Source of the DNA: Isoetes taiwanensis | Taxonomy: Eukaryota > Streptophyta > Lycopodiopsida > Isoetales > Isoetaceae | NCBI GenBank assembly: GCA_021234155.1 | Contig: JAJEKV010000027.1 | Coordinates: 12,038,716-12,102,715 of the forward strand | Reading direction: 5' to 3' | Length of the DNA stretch: 64,000 nt | In this document: positions 1-12,495 of the stretch, one piece after another | How the letters are laid out: each line of letters begins with the position of its first letter | Position numbering within the stretch: the stretch's first letter is position 1 | Program-made: the position numbers and the translations under genes | Notes under the pieces: generated by a model | What the model saw: only the letters and a program-made list of their open reading frames with translations | Database searches by the model: none | Told to the model about the DNA's origin: nothing

Positions 1-635
1 ATTCTTCTATTTCGAATCCACAGTGCCACCGTCAGCATTTACGGTATTCTTATACGAATACCATCCAAAACCTTTGACAATCTTAGGTTATAAAGATACG
101 GTTCGTGGTTCGTGATCGGGCAAACATTATTATACGTCCCCTAATTAGGAGCTAGAAATTGCCAATGCAGAAGCATAGTTCAGTGTGGCCCATTGAAGCA
201 TGCTTGCGCATGTCGATAAACAGCCGTAAGGGCTGGAAATAGTGTCACCTTAGATATATTGTCGTGGCAGAATCACAGCCGTTGGAGGTCTCATGGCCTC
301 AGTTCAAGCATGACGAAAAAGTGACACGTGTCTCTGCAACGGCGGAAAGGCGTGTGCCCAAACTTTACGCAATGTCATGGTCATACGTATTTTGTACAAG
401 GCGCATTTTTTTTTCTGCATTAAGCAATAAGTTAGGTTAACTTAGAAAAACACGAGCATTGCCGGCGGGAGAATGTTTGAAGCGTTCAATCCATCGCCAG
501 AGCGCAGCAACCAAGAAGCCGCCCAAATGCTTTCTACTCTGTTCCCAATTCTACTTCTTCCGATCTTATTTCATATCTTCTCATATTCTCTGCCCCGGCG
601 CTACAATTTGATCCATTATTTGCCTATTACATCTA

Positions 636-1827
636 ATGGCAAGCAGGTATTTCTCCTCTTTCTGCAACTTTTTCCTTGTCAAGAAGCATTTTACACGCCA
701 GTGTTTTGTAAGTGATTTTCGTCCTTTCTGTGTCCGCAGTGCAAGCTCTTCTTCGGATTCCCTGTTTAGCACGTAAGCAGAGATTTTTATTTCGAGTTAT
801 TTTTCTATGTGGATGTAGATAGTAATAGATCTCGCAACTATACAGGTTCTTGGGAATCTCGGTTACTATTCTAAAGCTTCCCATTACTTTCGCCAAGTTT
901 GCCACTGGAAAGAAAGCTTTGATAAACGAGATAGAAGGTAAGCGCTGAATCTGATAGACCTGTTTAATCTTAATTCTTTACATAAGTTTGCATAAGGACG
1001 AGTGTATATGGAGTTTGGGATTGTGGTAAATCTAGCCATCCATAGAAATTTGTCTCCTAATTCTCACAGGTTGGTTGTAGGCATTTTGTACTTATATTCC
1101 TACAAAATTTACTTTATTTGCGTAAAGGATTAATGTAAGACACTAGCCAATTTGGAATGGAAATGAGCGTAACTTTCTGCACTTGAACATCCAGAAAAAA
1201 TAGTTCGTGAAGCATTTGAAGCAGAACAAATCGCCAAAGCAGTAGAGCAATTTGCAGAGAGTGTTGAGCATGTTGCTCAAGTAGTTGCGGAGGATGCTAG
1301 GAAGGCCGAAGATGTTCTAGAAGAGGTAATCCCCCTGCACTTATTTTTAAATCTGCATCTGGATCTGCATATTCAACCTTACATATAATACCTTTGATAT
1401 GTATTTAGGTGCAAGAGAAAGCCAAGGTTGTCGAAGAAGAGCTAGATTCTACTGTAGACAACCTGGGCGAACTTTCTAATAACCTTGATAGCGTTGCCAA
1501 GAAAATTATATCTATTAAAGAGGAAGTCAACACTCCAACAGAAAGGCCTATCGGTAACTAGATAAATGCTTATCCCATATTAGATCATAAGTTTGTTAAT
1601 CGAGCAATGTATATGCAGATGAGGTGGTGAAGAAAGATTCGAAGAGACCTACTTCAAATTTCTACCAGTTGATGCTTCCATTTGAGCTTAAGATCATCCA
1701 TATTGTTGCAGTCATCAGCCTTGCTGCATTGGCACGATACCTTAAGTTAGATGTTTCAAAAACATCGCTCAATTCCATAACACAATCCATTCAAGACTAT
1801 CTAATATGTAAAATTATAGCATGTTAA
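636..1827 (+). CDS. Six-exon gene for a small coiled-coil membrane protein, function unknown
   Basis: I read exons 636-700, 740-772, 846-937, 1195-1325, 1409-1553 and 1619-1827. They join in frame into about 224 residues ending at a stop. Introns 2 to 5 have clean GT..AG borders. The first donor (GT at 701) is weak, and a stronger GTAAGT at 708 would break the frame, so exon 1 is the least certain part. The predicted start MASRYFSSFCNFF is rich in Ser, Phe and basic residues, like an organelle transit peptide. A long acidic helical region follows in exons 3-5 (for example EAEQIAKAVEQFAESVEHV), probably a coiled coil. Near the C-terminus is one hydrophobic stretch (IIHIVAVISLAALARYL), a likely membrane span. 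I do not recognise the family. Organelle or membrane location is inferred. No disabling mutation is seen, so this is the best candidate for a live host gene in the window. Confidence 0.55.
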
Positions 1828-2063
1828 AGGAAAGGCTGGCATTTGCCTTTACATTCCCCATAAAGAAAGCTTTTTATTCTTATTAAAAGAGATGAATGAA
1901 ATGCACAGATGTATACCTTAAGCTTGGAGCCTAATTCCCTAATAAGCTTTTACTATGATTTTGGCAGTGGTTTGGCGGGAAAAGGGGGGTGGGGCTGGAT
2001 ATTGTATATTTTTTTCTAATGATTTTTGCTCTGTGCAGGGACCGCCGAGCATGGTAGGGCTGC

Positions 2064-2237
2064 CAGATCTGAGTGTAGACTTGCAGATCTGAGTGTAGAC
2101 TTGCCTTCCTAGTATGCTATGCCCCCTTCTGTTTGAATTCGGAAGGTCGAATTGGGTGGTTGGAAGGTTCTGGAGAGGTCCACAAGCCCGGAAGGTCGAA
2201 TTGGGTGGTTGGAAGGTTCCGGAGAGGTCCAGAAGCG
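2064..2237. repeat. Two short tandem duplications
   Basis: A 20-bp unit containing AGATCTGAGTGTAGACTTG is repeated back to back at 2064-2103. A 49-bp unit beginning CGGAAGGTCGAATTGGG occurs twice at 2140-2188 and 2189-2237 with very few differences. The region to about 2600 has further short internal repeats (GAGGCGATGCAG, GCTATGGCTACT). ORFs across it differ by frame and show no recognisable protein, so I read it as non-coding minisatellite-like DNA. Confidence 0.7.
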
Positions 2238-3696
2238 GACGCCAGCTTCTTTGCAGGAACATTTTTCTTGGCATAAAACAGAAGGCTATGGAATTGTAGC
2301 CGCTTTTTTGCATGAAGCCTGGCTTGCTGGCGGCAGTCCGAGCATGGTGGGCAATGGAGCTCGGGCACATGAGGCGATGCAGGCGCAGGAGATGAGGCGA
2401 TGCAGAGATCGTTGTTTCGATTTCATGAGGGAAGATCAGCGAAGTCAGCGAGGAGGCAGCTTTTCGCTTGGCCGGCGTAAAACAGGAGGCTCTGGAGATC
2501 TGCACAAACCTTGGCTTCCTGAAGTTTGGATAGCTATGGCTACTCCAGCCATGGCTACTCGGTTTCTAGCTATGGCTATGGTTTCCAGGGATTGTTCTTA
2601 TTTGTTCTTATTTCTTCACTTTAAGTTCTTATCTGTGCTTCACTCTTCTTTGTTCTTATTTGTTCTTATGTGTCTTCTGTGAATGCAGGTGTTCGTGGAT
2701 TTTTGACGTGTATAGATTGAATTATACCACGGATGTATATACGTATAATAGCCGTATGGGGTGCGCAAGCTTATACGTGGGTCTGATGTGGAAATTGCAC
2801 AGCCCTTGATTTGGCATATTCATTGATTTAGCCTTCTTAATGCCTCTCCATACAGAAGGCTAAAGGGTTAAGTTTATTGCACTTGCTAGTTGTGCTTAGA
2901 ATGTTTTCTATTAGCATAAATTTCCAACTTTTCCATTGGGCCCACTTTAGCATTTGCGTGCCTTATATGTTTTTGCTTTCTCATAGGAAGCTATACCAGA
3001 TTTTCTTAAATGACTCGAATTAATCTTGTTTCAATTACAAGTTATCAAAAATTTGCCCTCAAATCTGCAAACTAAACGGACTTTAAAAACTACACTTAAA
3101 ACTTACAAGTTCTATTGCGACCACAATTCCAGCTCATAACAAATACTTGAAGCAACTAGCAGTAGGGTAGACTTAGGGCAATGGGTTGGGTGAATGTTGG
3201 GAGAAAAGAGTGAAATAACTCTCGAATAATCTTTTCTATTTTGCACTATGATTTGGCCTTGATTGTCATATGAAGGGTGGAAAAGCTGATGACGCTTGTG
3301 ATATGAAGGTGGGCGACTTGTGAATGAGTTGATGCTTACAACTTCATAAAGTCTTTGTAGAGAGCTTAGCACAAAAAAATTATTTGCTTGGCAAGATCAT
3401 GGTTTGATCCAAATTTGTACACTAAATTCTTGTAGTACTTTTTATTGTAAATTCATGGTTCAAACAGGAAAACAAATGTTGGAAAACTCATTCATTTTAA
3501 TTGGAATCATGTATGTTCTAAAAGCATGCACTTTTGCAAACCTCTTAACAAATCACTTTTGCGTCTCGACATTTGGTCTAGTGGTCACACACTAGTCCTA
3601 GAATAAATATTTCTTATAATTACACAACTAAGCAATGTTACAGTGGTGTGTGCATCATATGTGCCAAGAATGCTGCCAAGTGGCATGACACAAAAG

Positions 3697-3698
3697 TA

Positions 3699-3747
<49 letters not shown>
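3697..3747. repeat. (TATC)n microsatellite
   Basis: About twelve uninterrupted copies of TATC. Bases 2700-5150 around it hold no supported gene; the sequence is AT-rich with only short ORFs. Confidence 0.95.
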
Positions 3748-3748
<1 letters not shown>

Positions 3749-4619
3749 CTTATTGTGTAGTATTCATATACACACATTATTTACATTGTAATGACTGTAT
3801 ATTAGGGTATCAACTTTCTTAATCAAATGAGACTCGAGATAGAAATCCATGTTCTTAGTTTAGAAGCATTTTTGCAACATCTGCTATTGTCATACCAGCA
3901 CTCATGGTGGACATGAATAGCACTAGAAAATCATCCCTTTAGTAATCTAGTGGAGTATAAATTGGTGGATTCAATGTCTGACCTTGATAAAAGCACCTAA
4001 GAGCATATCATCTACTATTATAATGTCCACTTTCTTTGCAATGCCAAGTTGATTCACAATAGTATCCAGATGTTAAAGAACATTGGTTTTCCATTCGGAT
4101 CTCTGGGATTTTGAAACTTCATACATTTGGTTTGGATCCAAATTGTCACAAAATCTCTATATCCATTTCTGATAACAACGAAAGAACTTTAATATTTTTG
4201 TGTTTCGTGGACGACCAGATAGCAACTTGAAACAACCTGAATGACTCATTTAGCATACCTTCTAAGTGGAGTCGAGAAAAGATTCATTTAGTGTTAGACT
4301 CAAGTTGTACTTGTTCGAAGTCCTTTCTGGTATTAAACATTCTTGGTATTCTCGTTTAGATCGAAAACAATGACCTTGTCACAAGTTGGTGGATGCATAT
4401 ACTATAAAAATAATTCAATCAGCCGACAAGGACATGCAAGCAATAGACGCCAAGTGCATTTTGTCAACAAAAAAGTAAGTGCTAAATCATGCCTAGCATG
4501 AATTTCATAACATTATATTCTCGCCCGACGTGTGTTGAAGAAAGATACCTTTCACCACGTTACTACAATATGGGCATAAGTAGCATGCAGAAATGGAGAA
4601 ATTTCATGAACTTCCGATT

Positions 4620-5010
4620 TGTGTCATTGTAACTGACACATAAATTAATGTACATGCCATTTGAGTGAAAATTGAGTTAGCCTTATAAATGGCATAAAAG
4701 ATTAATGTTAGGCATGAATTATTTGTGTTCATTGTTTTGCCATTTTGGCATGCGTAAGTGACAAATTAATAAGTGTCATGTAAGTGCCCCATTGTATTGC
4801 CCGTTTGTGCCATTTGCCTACCAATGGTTGTCACTTGTCTAAGTGATTTGGATGTGCCATTTAAGTGTGAGCAATGTTTTGCCATTTTGAGCGTAAAAAG
4901 CAAACAATAAGTGACATGCAAATGGCCTATAAGCGCCATATGTTTGTGTCATTCCGGTACAAACAAATGTCACTTATCTAAGTGACTTCTATTTGTCTTA
5001 TAAGTGTGGA
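4620..5010. repeat. Diverged tandem repeat, unit about 140 bp
   Basis: Recurring blocks share the motifs TGTTTTGCCATTTTG, TGTCACTT(G/A)TCTAAGTGA and GCCATTT. The clearest pair starts near 4733 and 4873, and a weaker third block lies at 4620-4732. The units are strongly diverged, so exact borders are uncertain. Confidence 0.45.
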
Positions 5011-5156
5011 AAACTTTGCTTCCAACATAAATGCCCCATCCATTGTGGTAGAATAGCACTCAACTACTAAGAGCAGTAGAAACTTCACTTACTTTACATT
5101 ATAAGATCGCATTATGATGTCACAATGCTATAACCTTAAAATTGAACTGCATTATT

Positions 5157-7290
5157 TTTTTTGTTTTTGAAGGACGACAAACTCTTATTCAAAATTCCAG
5201 AAGAAGTACACACATAGATGCAGAGACAGGAATAAAATCTCAGCAGACAAAGATAATCCACTGAGTGCAGCCACCTGTCTATGCATAAGATAAGATACCC
5301 AAATATTCCAAAAAAATCAAACGTTTTTTCTCAGGAGCAAGCTGAGAACATAAGTATGCCTTCACCAATCTATCTTGCGCCTCGTGAAGAAGTTGGTTGA
5401 CAGTAATTGATAAGCCCTTGAAGATACACATTCGCCATCTTTTCCAAATAGACCACAACAACCAGCCTGAAGCTAAGTGGAAAGCCATTCTTTTCGCAAA
5501 GTCGTTCCAAGTGGAAGGATAAATGGCGAGAAGCACCTCTTTGGCTAGTCAAGACCACATGGAAGAGATAGTAACCATGACCAAACCGGGTCAACTTGGT
5601 CACATAGAAAAAAAAGGTTTCGATACTCTCAACTTGCCGCTTACACAAGGCGAAGTTCTCAAATGCGGGATAAAACTTATGAACCAAAGACATTAACCCT
5701 CCGCAGACATCCGTGGAAGGAGTTGCCACCATAAGGTAGAAACTTTGGGATGCAAAAAGCAATTTATTCCGCACCCGTGACCACATACGCTTCTATCGAG
5801 GAGGGGGAATGTGGAGTCGCCAACCGTACCGAGGGGGACAATGTCAACATCAACCCGCCTTTTGATATAACGAATTCACAAGACGCTCGCATTAACAATT
5901 TGGGGACCAGTCCAAATAGGCACATCAACCGATTAGAAGGAGCATCCGGCAAGATGCCAGCCCTTTGCCACGTAGTTCGTCCCCATCGAGATAGCATAAA
6001 CTTAGTTTGAAAAGCATCCCAAGTCAACAAGTGTCCCGCCTCATACCAAGCACCAACGGTGGAGAATACCAAAGACGCCCCAACGTCGGCCGAAGTCAAT
6101 GGATGTACAAGAGCACGATGGAGGCATGTGGTTATCCGGAGGAATCCACCAACACGCAGAAACCCGCCTTGTGGACATACACCGGATTAATCTTAAATAG
6201 CACACCTAATCGCCTCCCAAGAATCAAGCAATCCCTTCAAGAAGGGGAAGCATTTGGATATGGACTAAGCTGATAAAAGAGACACCAAGGAAGAACCGCC
6301 TAAGTGCCGGCTTTTCCCAAAAGGAATACATCGCCCAAGTGCTTGCGCCAACCAATCTCATTCCAGTGAATGTACCATACCCACCAAGTAGCGACAAAGA
6401 ACTTAGATATCATAATTTTACTCAGTAAATGAAAGTCAATCATACCTAGACCTCCAGCAAATTTTGGTTTGATACATGTGGACCACGCGACCTTCACAAC
6501 TACACCTATCTTAGTACCTGCCCAAATGAAGTTACTGGACAATTGCGACAACCTCTTGAAACTTTGTTTGTGAGGCAAGCACCTGGCAGATGCCATATAC
6601 ACATGAGTGTGTTGAGAGAACCGCTTAGCAACTAATATCCCACCGCCAGGAGAAAGCTTAGTTGTATTCCACCAAAAAGATGCTTACGCTGTGCCTTCCA
6701 CTATAACATCCCATGCATCCAAGTAGAGATATGTATACCTACGGGGAATGCCCAAGAGTTTAGTGGCCTTCCCTTGAGGAAGCACTTTCCACGGATACTC
6801 GTAAACACAAGGAGGAACATCCACATCCAAAGTTCATAAAGCAGAGCACTTTAGCCACCCAACAAGAACCCCTGATGCCAGGGAGAAAGAGTCCAGCAAA
6901 AGCTTAGCATTCTGAAGATTATCATCCTCGGCCACTAAAAAGAGAACTGTATCATCGGCATACTGATTACATACTTCTTGAGAACCATCCTCCATAGTCA
7001 ATCCCTGAATTACGCCATCTTGAGTAGCCGAAGAGAATAGCTGGGACAGTACCTCTGCCACAATGGTGAACAATAATGGGGCAAGGGGACATCCTTGTTG
7101 AACTCCTCTACCAACAGGAAACACAGCCGATGGTTCTCCCTGAAAAAGCACAGTAGACCGAGCAGAAAGATGGAGCTTCATAACATAGTAAACAACTCTC
7201 CAAATCCCAATGTCAGAAGGCATTTTTGTAGGAAATTCCAATCTATACTATCATAGGCTTTAGCAAAATCCAATTTGAGATATACAATGC
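5157..7290 (-). mobile_element. 5'-truncated L1-type LINE with target-site duplication
   Basis: A complete insertion on the minus strand. Its 3' end is an A-rich tail, seen as the T-run just after 5156. Its 5' end stops abruptly inside the reverse transcriptase near 7290. The same 8 bases, GCATTATT, flank it at 5149-5156 and 7291-7298, as expected for a target duplication made by target-primed reverse transcription. Coding remains run in the order RT palm, connection region, and a C-terminal zinc-knuckle-like region at 5370-5786 containing CKRQVESIETFFF. Frames change several times, so the copy is dead. About 2.1 kb of a full element of roughly 6 kb is present. Confidence 0.85.
6834..7290 (-). 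pseudogene. LINE reverse transcriptase fragment (RT palm)
   Basis: On the minus strand, 7241-7290 encodes YLKLDFAKAYDS, the first RT aspartate block (LDF.KAYD). The following frame carries GVQQGCPLAPLLF and the catalytic block YADDT at about 6930-6965. These are the diagnostic motifs of plant non-LTR RTs. The protein starts inside the RT domain because the element is 5'-truncated and shifts frame near 7241. Downstream, 6300-6602 carries the block NFIWAG...GGLGMIDF that follows RT in plant L1 proteins. The active-site aspartates are still present, but no complete frame exists. Confidence 0.85.
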
Positions 7291-7299
7291 GCATTATTG

Positions 7300-10200
7300 A
7301 AGCCCTCAGAACTACAAAAATTCATGTGCAATATACAGGATGTGTCATCAAGTCATCAAATTATTACAAATCTATATATTACTTTTCACTTTCATCATTA
7401 TCCATCTTGAGATGGATTTTGAAGCACAATCGGTTAATCTACAGTATGATCATTAAATCGAATACCTGTATATATTTAGATGCATAAACATACAATTTCA
7501 CAAGAGAACTACTGCAACTAGGAAACTCTTATTGCAAGTAGCTTTACATGTTTGACATGTAATAGAAAAACAAAGGATAGAAAACTTGAGTTCGCATTTT
7601 ATGCAGCTTTTGTAGTCTCCACTAGTTGAGATTCATACTTGTCATATTCTATTGATGCTCATTATCCAATATTTTCAGGCCTTTACAAATGGCATTGCAA
7701 AAGCACCACATGTGAAAAACCAAGACAGTACAGAATCATAGAAAAGAACTCGTGGATAAATTAAGTATACTATATAAAAAAATATTTACGACTATTATAT
7801 CAACATGTAAAATCTATTGAATTTTGCCAAAATATTCTACATCAGCTTCAAGCAGACTCTTGTCTTTAGCAGTACTACAACTTGTAGATCAAATAATGCT
7901 GATACTCTTGAATCTTGTGTCACTTGCTTTGCATCCAAGTCTTGCACTCATAAGTGCTAACCATATGCTCGCATGCTTTTAAACTTGTAGCATATTTTTC
8001 AACTCGAAGCAAGATCTAGCAACAATGGGTCTACTTAAAAAGTTCATAACCTACTCCCTTGGCCGCTTATGCCTAGACAAGATCCATGTTGTGATTGTTC
8101 CTACTTTTTGTTATAAATCAATGAAAGTTAACTTTATATGTGCCTCGACATTGAAATATAAAACTAAAATACTTGCAATCTCAATGTACCAAACATAGTT
8201 TATACATGCTCAGATTTTAACATTTTTCCACATATGAATCTTAACACTAGACCTGTCCCTCGGACCATTCCTGATCCATGGACCAGAACTAGCCCACATG
8301 ACCTCTGCCACTTAAACCCATGTAACTCACGAAAGGAATTTCCATTTTATAATATACCACCATCATTTGAGTCTTTACTTGTTTCTTAATGACTTCTGAG
8401 AATTTCAAGACCAATGGGGTCACCCATACCTTGTGGTGATTGCTCAAAACATTGGAGAAGTTGGGCGTCGCGCATTTCGTAACCCGCCTTCTTTGATATT
8501 TCTAGCATAAAGTGACCTAAACCTTGTTAAAGTTGGAGATATTTGCCTGTTTATCATAGAACACATCGGTGGAAGCCGCCAAACTCTATGTTGGTCAAAA
8601 ACGCTGCTTGAGGTTCAAGAATTGTTTCTCTCTTATTACAACGACTTTTTATTTAATTCGTGTGGCTATGAGTTGCTAACTATACGAGCTATAGTTTCAT
8701 GATTTTTTTGAGTATTCATAAGTCATGTTAACCTCAATATTTAGTAAAAGAAATCTACTATACAGAATTCTGGACAAAAGTATATGTTAAAAATGCTCCA
8801 ATAACAATCATCCATAATGCCATGTGGGTAATAAATGATGCGTCCTATATATCTACATAGAACATAACTCTTATCAACTAGGGTGTAACCATGCAATTTT
8901 TGGAATTCAAACATGATGCACAATAGCCGGATTAACACATTAGAGCATAAAAAGTTGGGTCAAGTCCATAATTATAGGTCCAAAACTCCACAATGATTAA
9001 GTTAGTGTTGTTTATTGATGAATTCAAGTAGATGTTGTGAATGACAATATATAAATAGACCACATAACATTTCATATATGCTTCTTTGGTTCATAGAAAG
9101 AGACACTACTTTTCCCCAAATATGCCTTTAAAATAATTCAAAATGTGAGAAATGATATATATTGAGATCTCCTATATAGGTTGTATGGTTTTGTTGAAAA
9201 AAATACCATGAAATTTGTTTATTTCTTACTAGCATAAACTTCATATCTGTGTTACTGCTACAAAGCATTGTCATCCAAGTACACTTAAGTTATCTTTCAT
9301 GTATATTATATTTTTTATGGATGCAAAACTTTCTTGGCAATAGAAATCTCTAGTTGTGTGTTAAAGTAATATGTTATTTCTAAGGTTTTAATTTATATAT
9401 GAAAGAAAGACCAATTGTATAGAGCATATATCTCTCATTAGCCTTATCCATTTTTTCCCATAGAATGATACTATGGCTTTTTAGCTTCGATCACATGATT
9501 TTTGAAAGGTGATAAGTGAAAGTCCATGTAGGTTCAATTGGTCAAAAATACCCATTCTCAATTTTTTGTGCTTCAACTTTACCCTTAAATTATGCAAAGC
9601 TAACATAATCAATTAATTTTGTCCTATAGAGAATCATACAAGTAAACTATATGTGAAAGTTGGGATCAAAATTGATTAAGACGGCACCATTAATTAATGA
9701 TTTTTAAACTTTCAATTATTTGGACCAATGATGGTCTGCAACTGGACTGCAGATAGCAGTCTATCTTGATTTTTTATAGTAAAAGTTTTGTATATTTTTC
9801 CTTGGTTCTTTTTGCATTGGTTTCTTGACATGAGATATTTTGAAAATGTGATTTTGTAAAGTCACACCTTAGGGCACAAATCTAGAATAAACATGGAAGA
9901 TATAATATAATTGATGCTATCTATTCTAGTACAATCCTCAAGATAATGAACAACAAATATTCTCAATTTTTGAATGAACTATGGACCAGTAATGGGCAGG
10001 TACAGATATTGTTTTTGATTTTTTTTACCATGTCTTTTGCTCTTTCTACGAGCTTGTTTTTGCATTGATTTCATATCCTTATAAACTTTCATAATATGAT
10101 TTCTTGGAGGACAACCTCAAGTCATACGTAGCAATGCTATCCATTTGTATAAATTCCCTAAAATTGAAAATAGAAGTAAAAGTCAAAACATCAAATTCAA

Positions 10201-10847
10201 ACTCAACAAATATTTTTATAGGATGGAGGACCTCGTGAACTATTTATATCCAAATTTGAACTCAAAATTGATCTCCTTCTGAAAGTTATTGTTTTTATAT
10301 CACAACTGCTCTCTGGGGACTAGTACTGGTTCTCAGAAGGCAGAGGACAGTTTTGACTTTGTCATGTTTGAATTGCTCTATCTTCCTTCACAGACTTCGA
10401 ATTGAGATATGGTTTTTTGTGCCTTGCTCTACATTTCGTGTAGAAAAATAACATTATAACCAAAAGAATCAAAAAATCTTTTCATCAAGATAGTTTTACT
10501 TTGTGTGAACATGAAGCTTTTGGTACTGGACCCCCATGGATTTGCTAGAGCATAACTCACAAGAATGGGAGCTGCTACATTTATATGTATTTTTCATGTG
10601 AAGTATAACTGTCATATATGAACTTCTAGAAGGTTTGACTAGTTTTTGTGTTCTTGATTTTATATGATTTTCTTTTGTGAACCCTCAAAATGCCCTTTAA
10701 TGGTCCATCATAAGACAGATCTAGTGTTAAATCAAATTCTTTGTGAGTATATAGTGTATCAAAAATTGAAAGAGGCAAAAGATACTAAACTAAGCTAGTA
10801 TACATCCCAATTAATACTATGGCCAATTGTATTTTTAAGAAATAAAC
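7300..10847. other. AT-rich intergenic region with no supported gene
   Basis: Only short ORFs without family resemblance. Around 9690-10160 two blocks look like diverged copies of one another (shared TGGACCA, TTTTTGCATTG(G/A)TTTC and a closing TAAA-rich segment), suggesting an old degraded repeat. Nothing else is recognised. Confidence 0.5.
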
Positions 10848-10849
10848 AT

Positions 10850-11170
10850 GATTTATGCCAAATACTCTTTTAAAGCTGCATCAAAATTACCATCATTAGC
10901 AAGACTCAGCAAAATTGCATTGCATATGTTTCCATGCACAGAATACCCCTACCCATTCTCCAATACGAGAAATATTCTATCAGAATATTTAGTCTGCCAT
11001 ACTTATAGAGGTTATGCAACAAGTTGGAGCAGGTAGAGTCACAAATCCCAATCTTAATCTGTCATAAGCTGAATCAATTTCCAACTTGCTTCTGGTTGAT
11101 TAGCCTTACCCAGAGCTTCAACAAGAATATCATATGGCAAGAGCCTTGGACATCTATCCTGCTTTTAGTG
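10850..11170 (-). pseudogene. Pentatricopeptide-repeat (PPR)-like gene remnant
   Basis: Reading the minus strand in three successive frames gives a consistent PPR-like text: LLPYDILVEALGKANQPEA, then LLHNLYKYGRL, then NAILLSLANDGNFDAALKEYL followed by a stop near 10852. The pattern Y..L...L.K.G....A is typical of helical PPR hairpins. Frame changes near 11070 and 10960 and an in-frame stop near 11062 show that it no longer codes. PPR proteins bind organellar RNA; this is only a C-terminal stretch of roughly 100 residues. It lies on the same strand as, and just downstream of, the GRAS remnant. A different helical-repeat family is possible. Confidence 0.5.
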
Positions 11171-11219
11171 GAGGCACGGGTAAAGCCTAGTCTTAACACC
11201 TTTCTAAAGGAAAAGTTAA

Positions 11220-11310
11220 TCCTACAAGAAATTTATCGTGGCGGCCAAGGCCACCGCGAACATTTCTCTTTCCCGACCCCATGTGTACGAAGGTGGGTCG
11301 GTATGATAAG
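11220..11310 (-). mobile_element. SINE-like 3' end with GC-rich hairpin (copy 1)
   Basis: On the minus strand a GC-rich inverted repeat (CGTGGCGGCC/GGCCACCGCG, 11237-11258) is followed by ATAAATTTCTTGTAGG. The same hairpin plus ATAAGTTTCTTGTA recurs at 21594-21626. Upstream is a second small inverted repeat (GGGTCGG..CCGACCC). The shared tail is what one expects of a short interspersed element 3' end; no internal promoter boxes are seen in this copy. Confidence 0.4.
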
Positions 11311-11705
11311 AATCCTTTTATAGAATTTGATGTGGTTCATGTGGCAAAAGAAGTTATTTCATTTTCAGTTTTAAAATGTTTATGTGGGCATTAAACTAAG
11401 GTGTTAAAAATATTTGCAGTTCAAGACGCTTATGTTAAAAATAAGGTACTAACACACTAGGGACTCTTGAAACACCTAAGCTCTCAACCAATTATCTACA
11501 CATATATGAATCATTTAGGCAAAGATTATGTGGTCTTGCTAATGGCAATATTTTAAGCAAGGATTCTACTCTACTCGGATTCTTTTAAAGGGGAAAATAC
11601 CATTATTTATTCGGTGTTAATTATTGCCCTGTATAGAAATGGTCACGGACCGCACCTAGATCGGGCGCCGATCTTCTATGGTTGCTTTTAATCTTCTCTA
11701 GTGAG

Positions 11706-12495
11706 TCAAAGATGGCTACGAGCCGCCAGATGTGAACCGGCTTGAAGTAGCAACAAAGCAATCGGCTTCAGAGATAGTAGATAGCAAGGCAGGTTGATCT
11801 TTGAAGCATTCTTATACAATATGAAATTGGAACTGGAAATATTTCCTCCAAGTGAAGATATTCTAACTGCTAATGCTTCAACAAAAAATGAGGCCAATCT
11901 CTGAGACACGTTTCCTCCAGGAGATGCCCTTTTTCTGATCAAAGCTGCAAGATGATTTGCCTCATTTAAATCCCCATTTGAGACACCTTTTGCACACTCT
12001 ATTAAAGATTCAAGTAAATCTCTGTCTGGTAAATTTAATCTATTAAAAACATCTTCGTAGCTTGTGCTCAATCCACTGTTATACCTCGGCTGACAGATCT
12101 CTCGTATATGACTTTCCGACTTAAAATGGTCAGAGGATGCAAATTCATGAATGATCATGGCAAATAGGGTCTGATTCATGTACCTGTTTCCGAAATCGAT
12201 CAGGGCCCCAAAAATTTCTCAATAAAGCGCCTACAACTGAGGAAAATTTCTCATCAGGATATAGAAAAGGCCTACAACTGCCCTGTTCTCTAGGAAATGA
12301 GGAAAAATTAGAGCTGCTTGGTTGATTCTTCCCCAAATAAGCTCTAGAATCGACCAACTCCAATAACTGCTTTTGAATTACTTCCACATCTGCAAGATCG
12401 TCTTCTTCTATATCATTTTCGCCGAAAATGTAACCAAGGGAAGGATCGCGGCGTGAAGAATGGGGAAGAATTTTAGGCGATCCGAGGGAAATCAT
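11706..12495 (-). pseudogene. GRAS-family transcription factor fragment
   Basis: An N-terminal frame (12495 to 12145) gives a Ser-, Asp- and Glu-rich stretch of about 116 residues. A second frame (12179 to 11706) carries LLESLIECAKGVSNGDLNEA and QRLASFFVEALAVRI, which match the first leucine-heptad region of GRAS proteins. The frames overlap near 12160, so a one-base shift or short intron separates them. The GRAS domain then stops after about 90 residues, whereas it normally runs for about 350-380. The VHIID, PFYRE and SAW segments are absent downstream. GRAS genes are usually intronless, so this looks like a truncated pseudogene rather than one exon of a spliced gene. Family assignment is good; subfamily unknown. 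Confidence 0.65.

Noticed and set aside
3697-3747. Possible CRISPR-like or regulatory repeat
   Set aside because: Simple TATC microsatellite without spacers; the window is eukaryotic.
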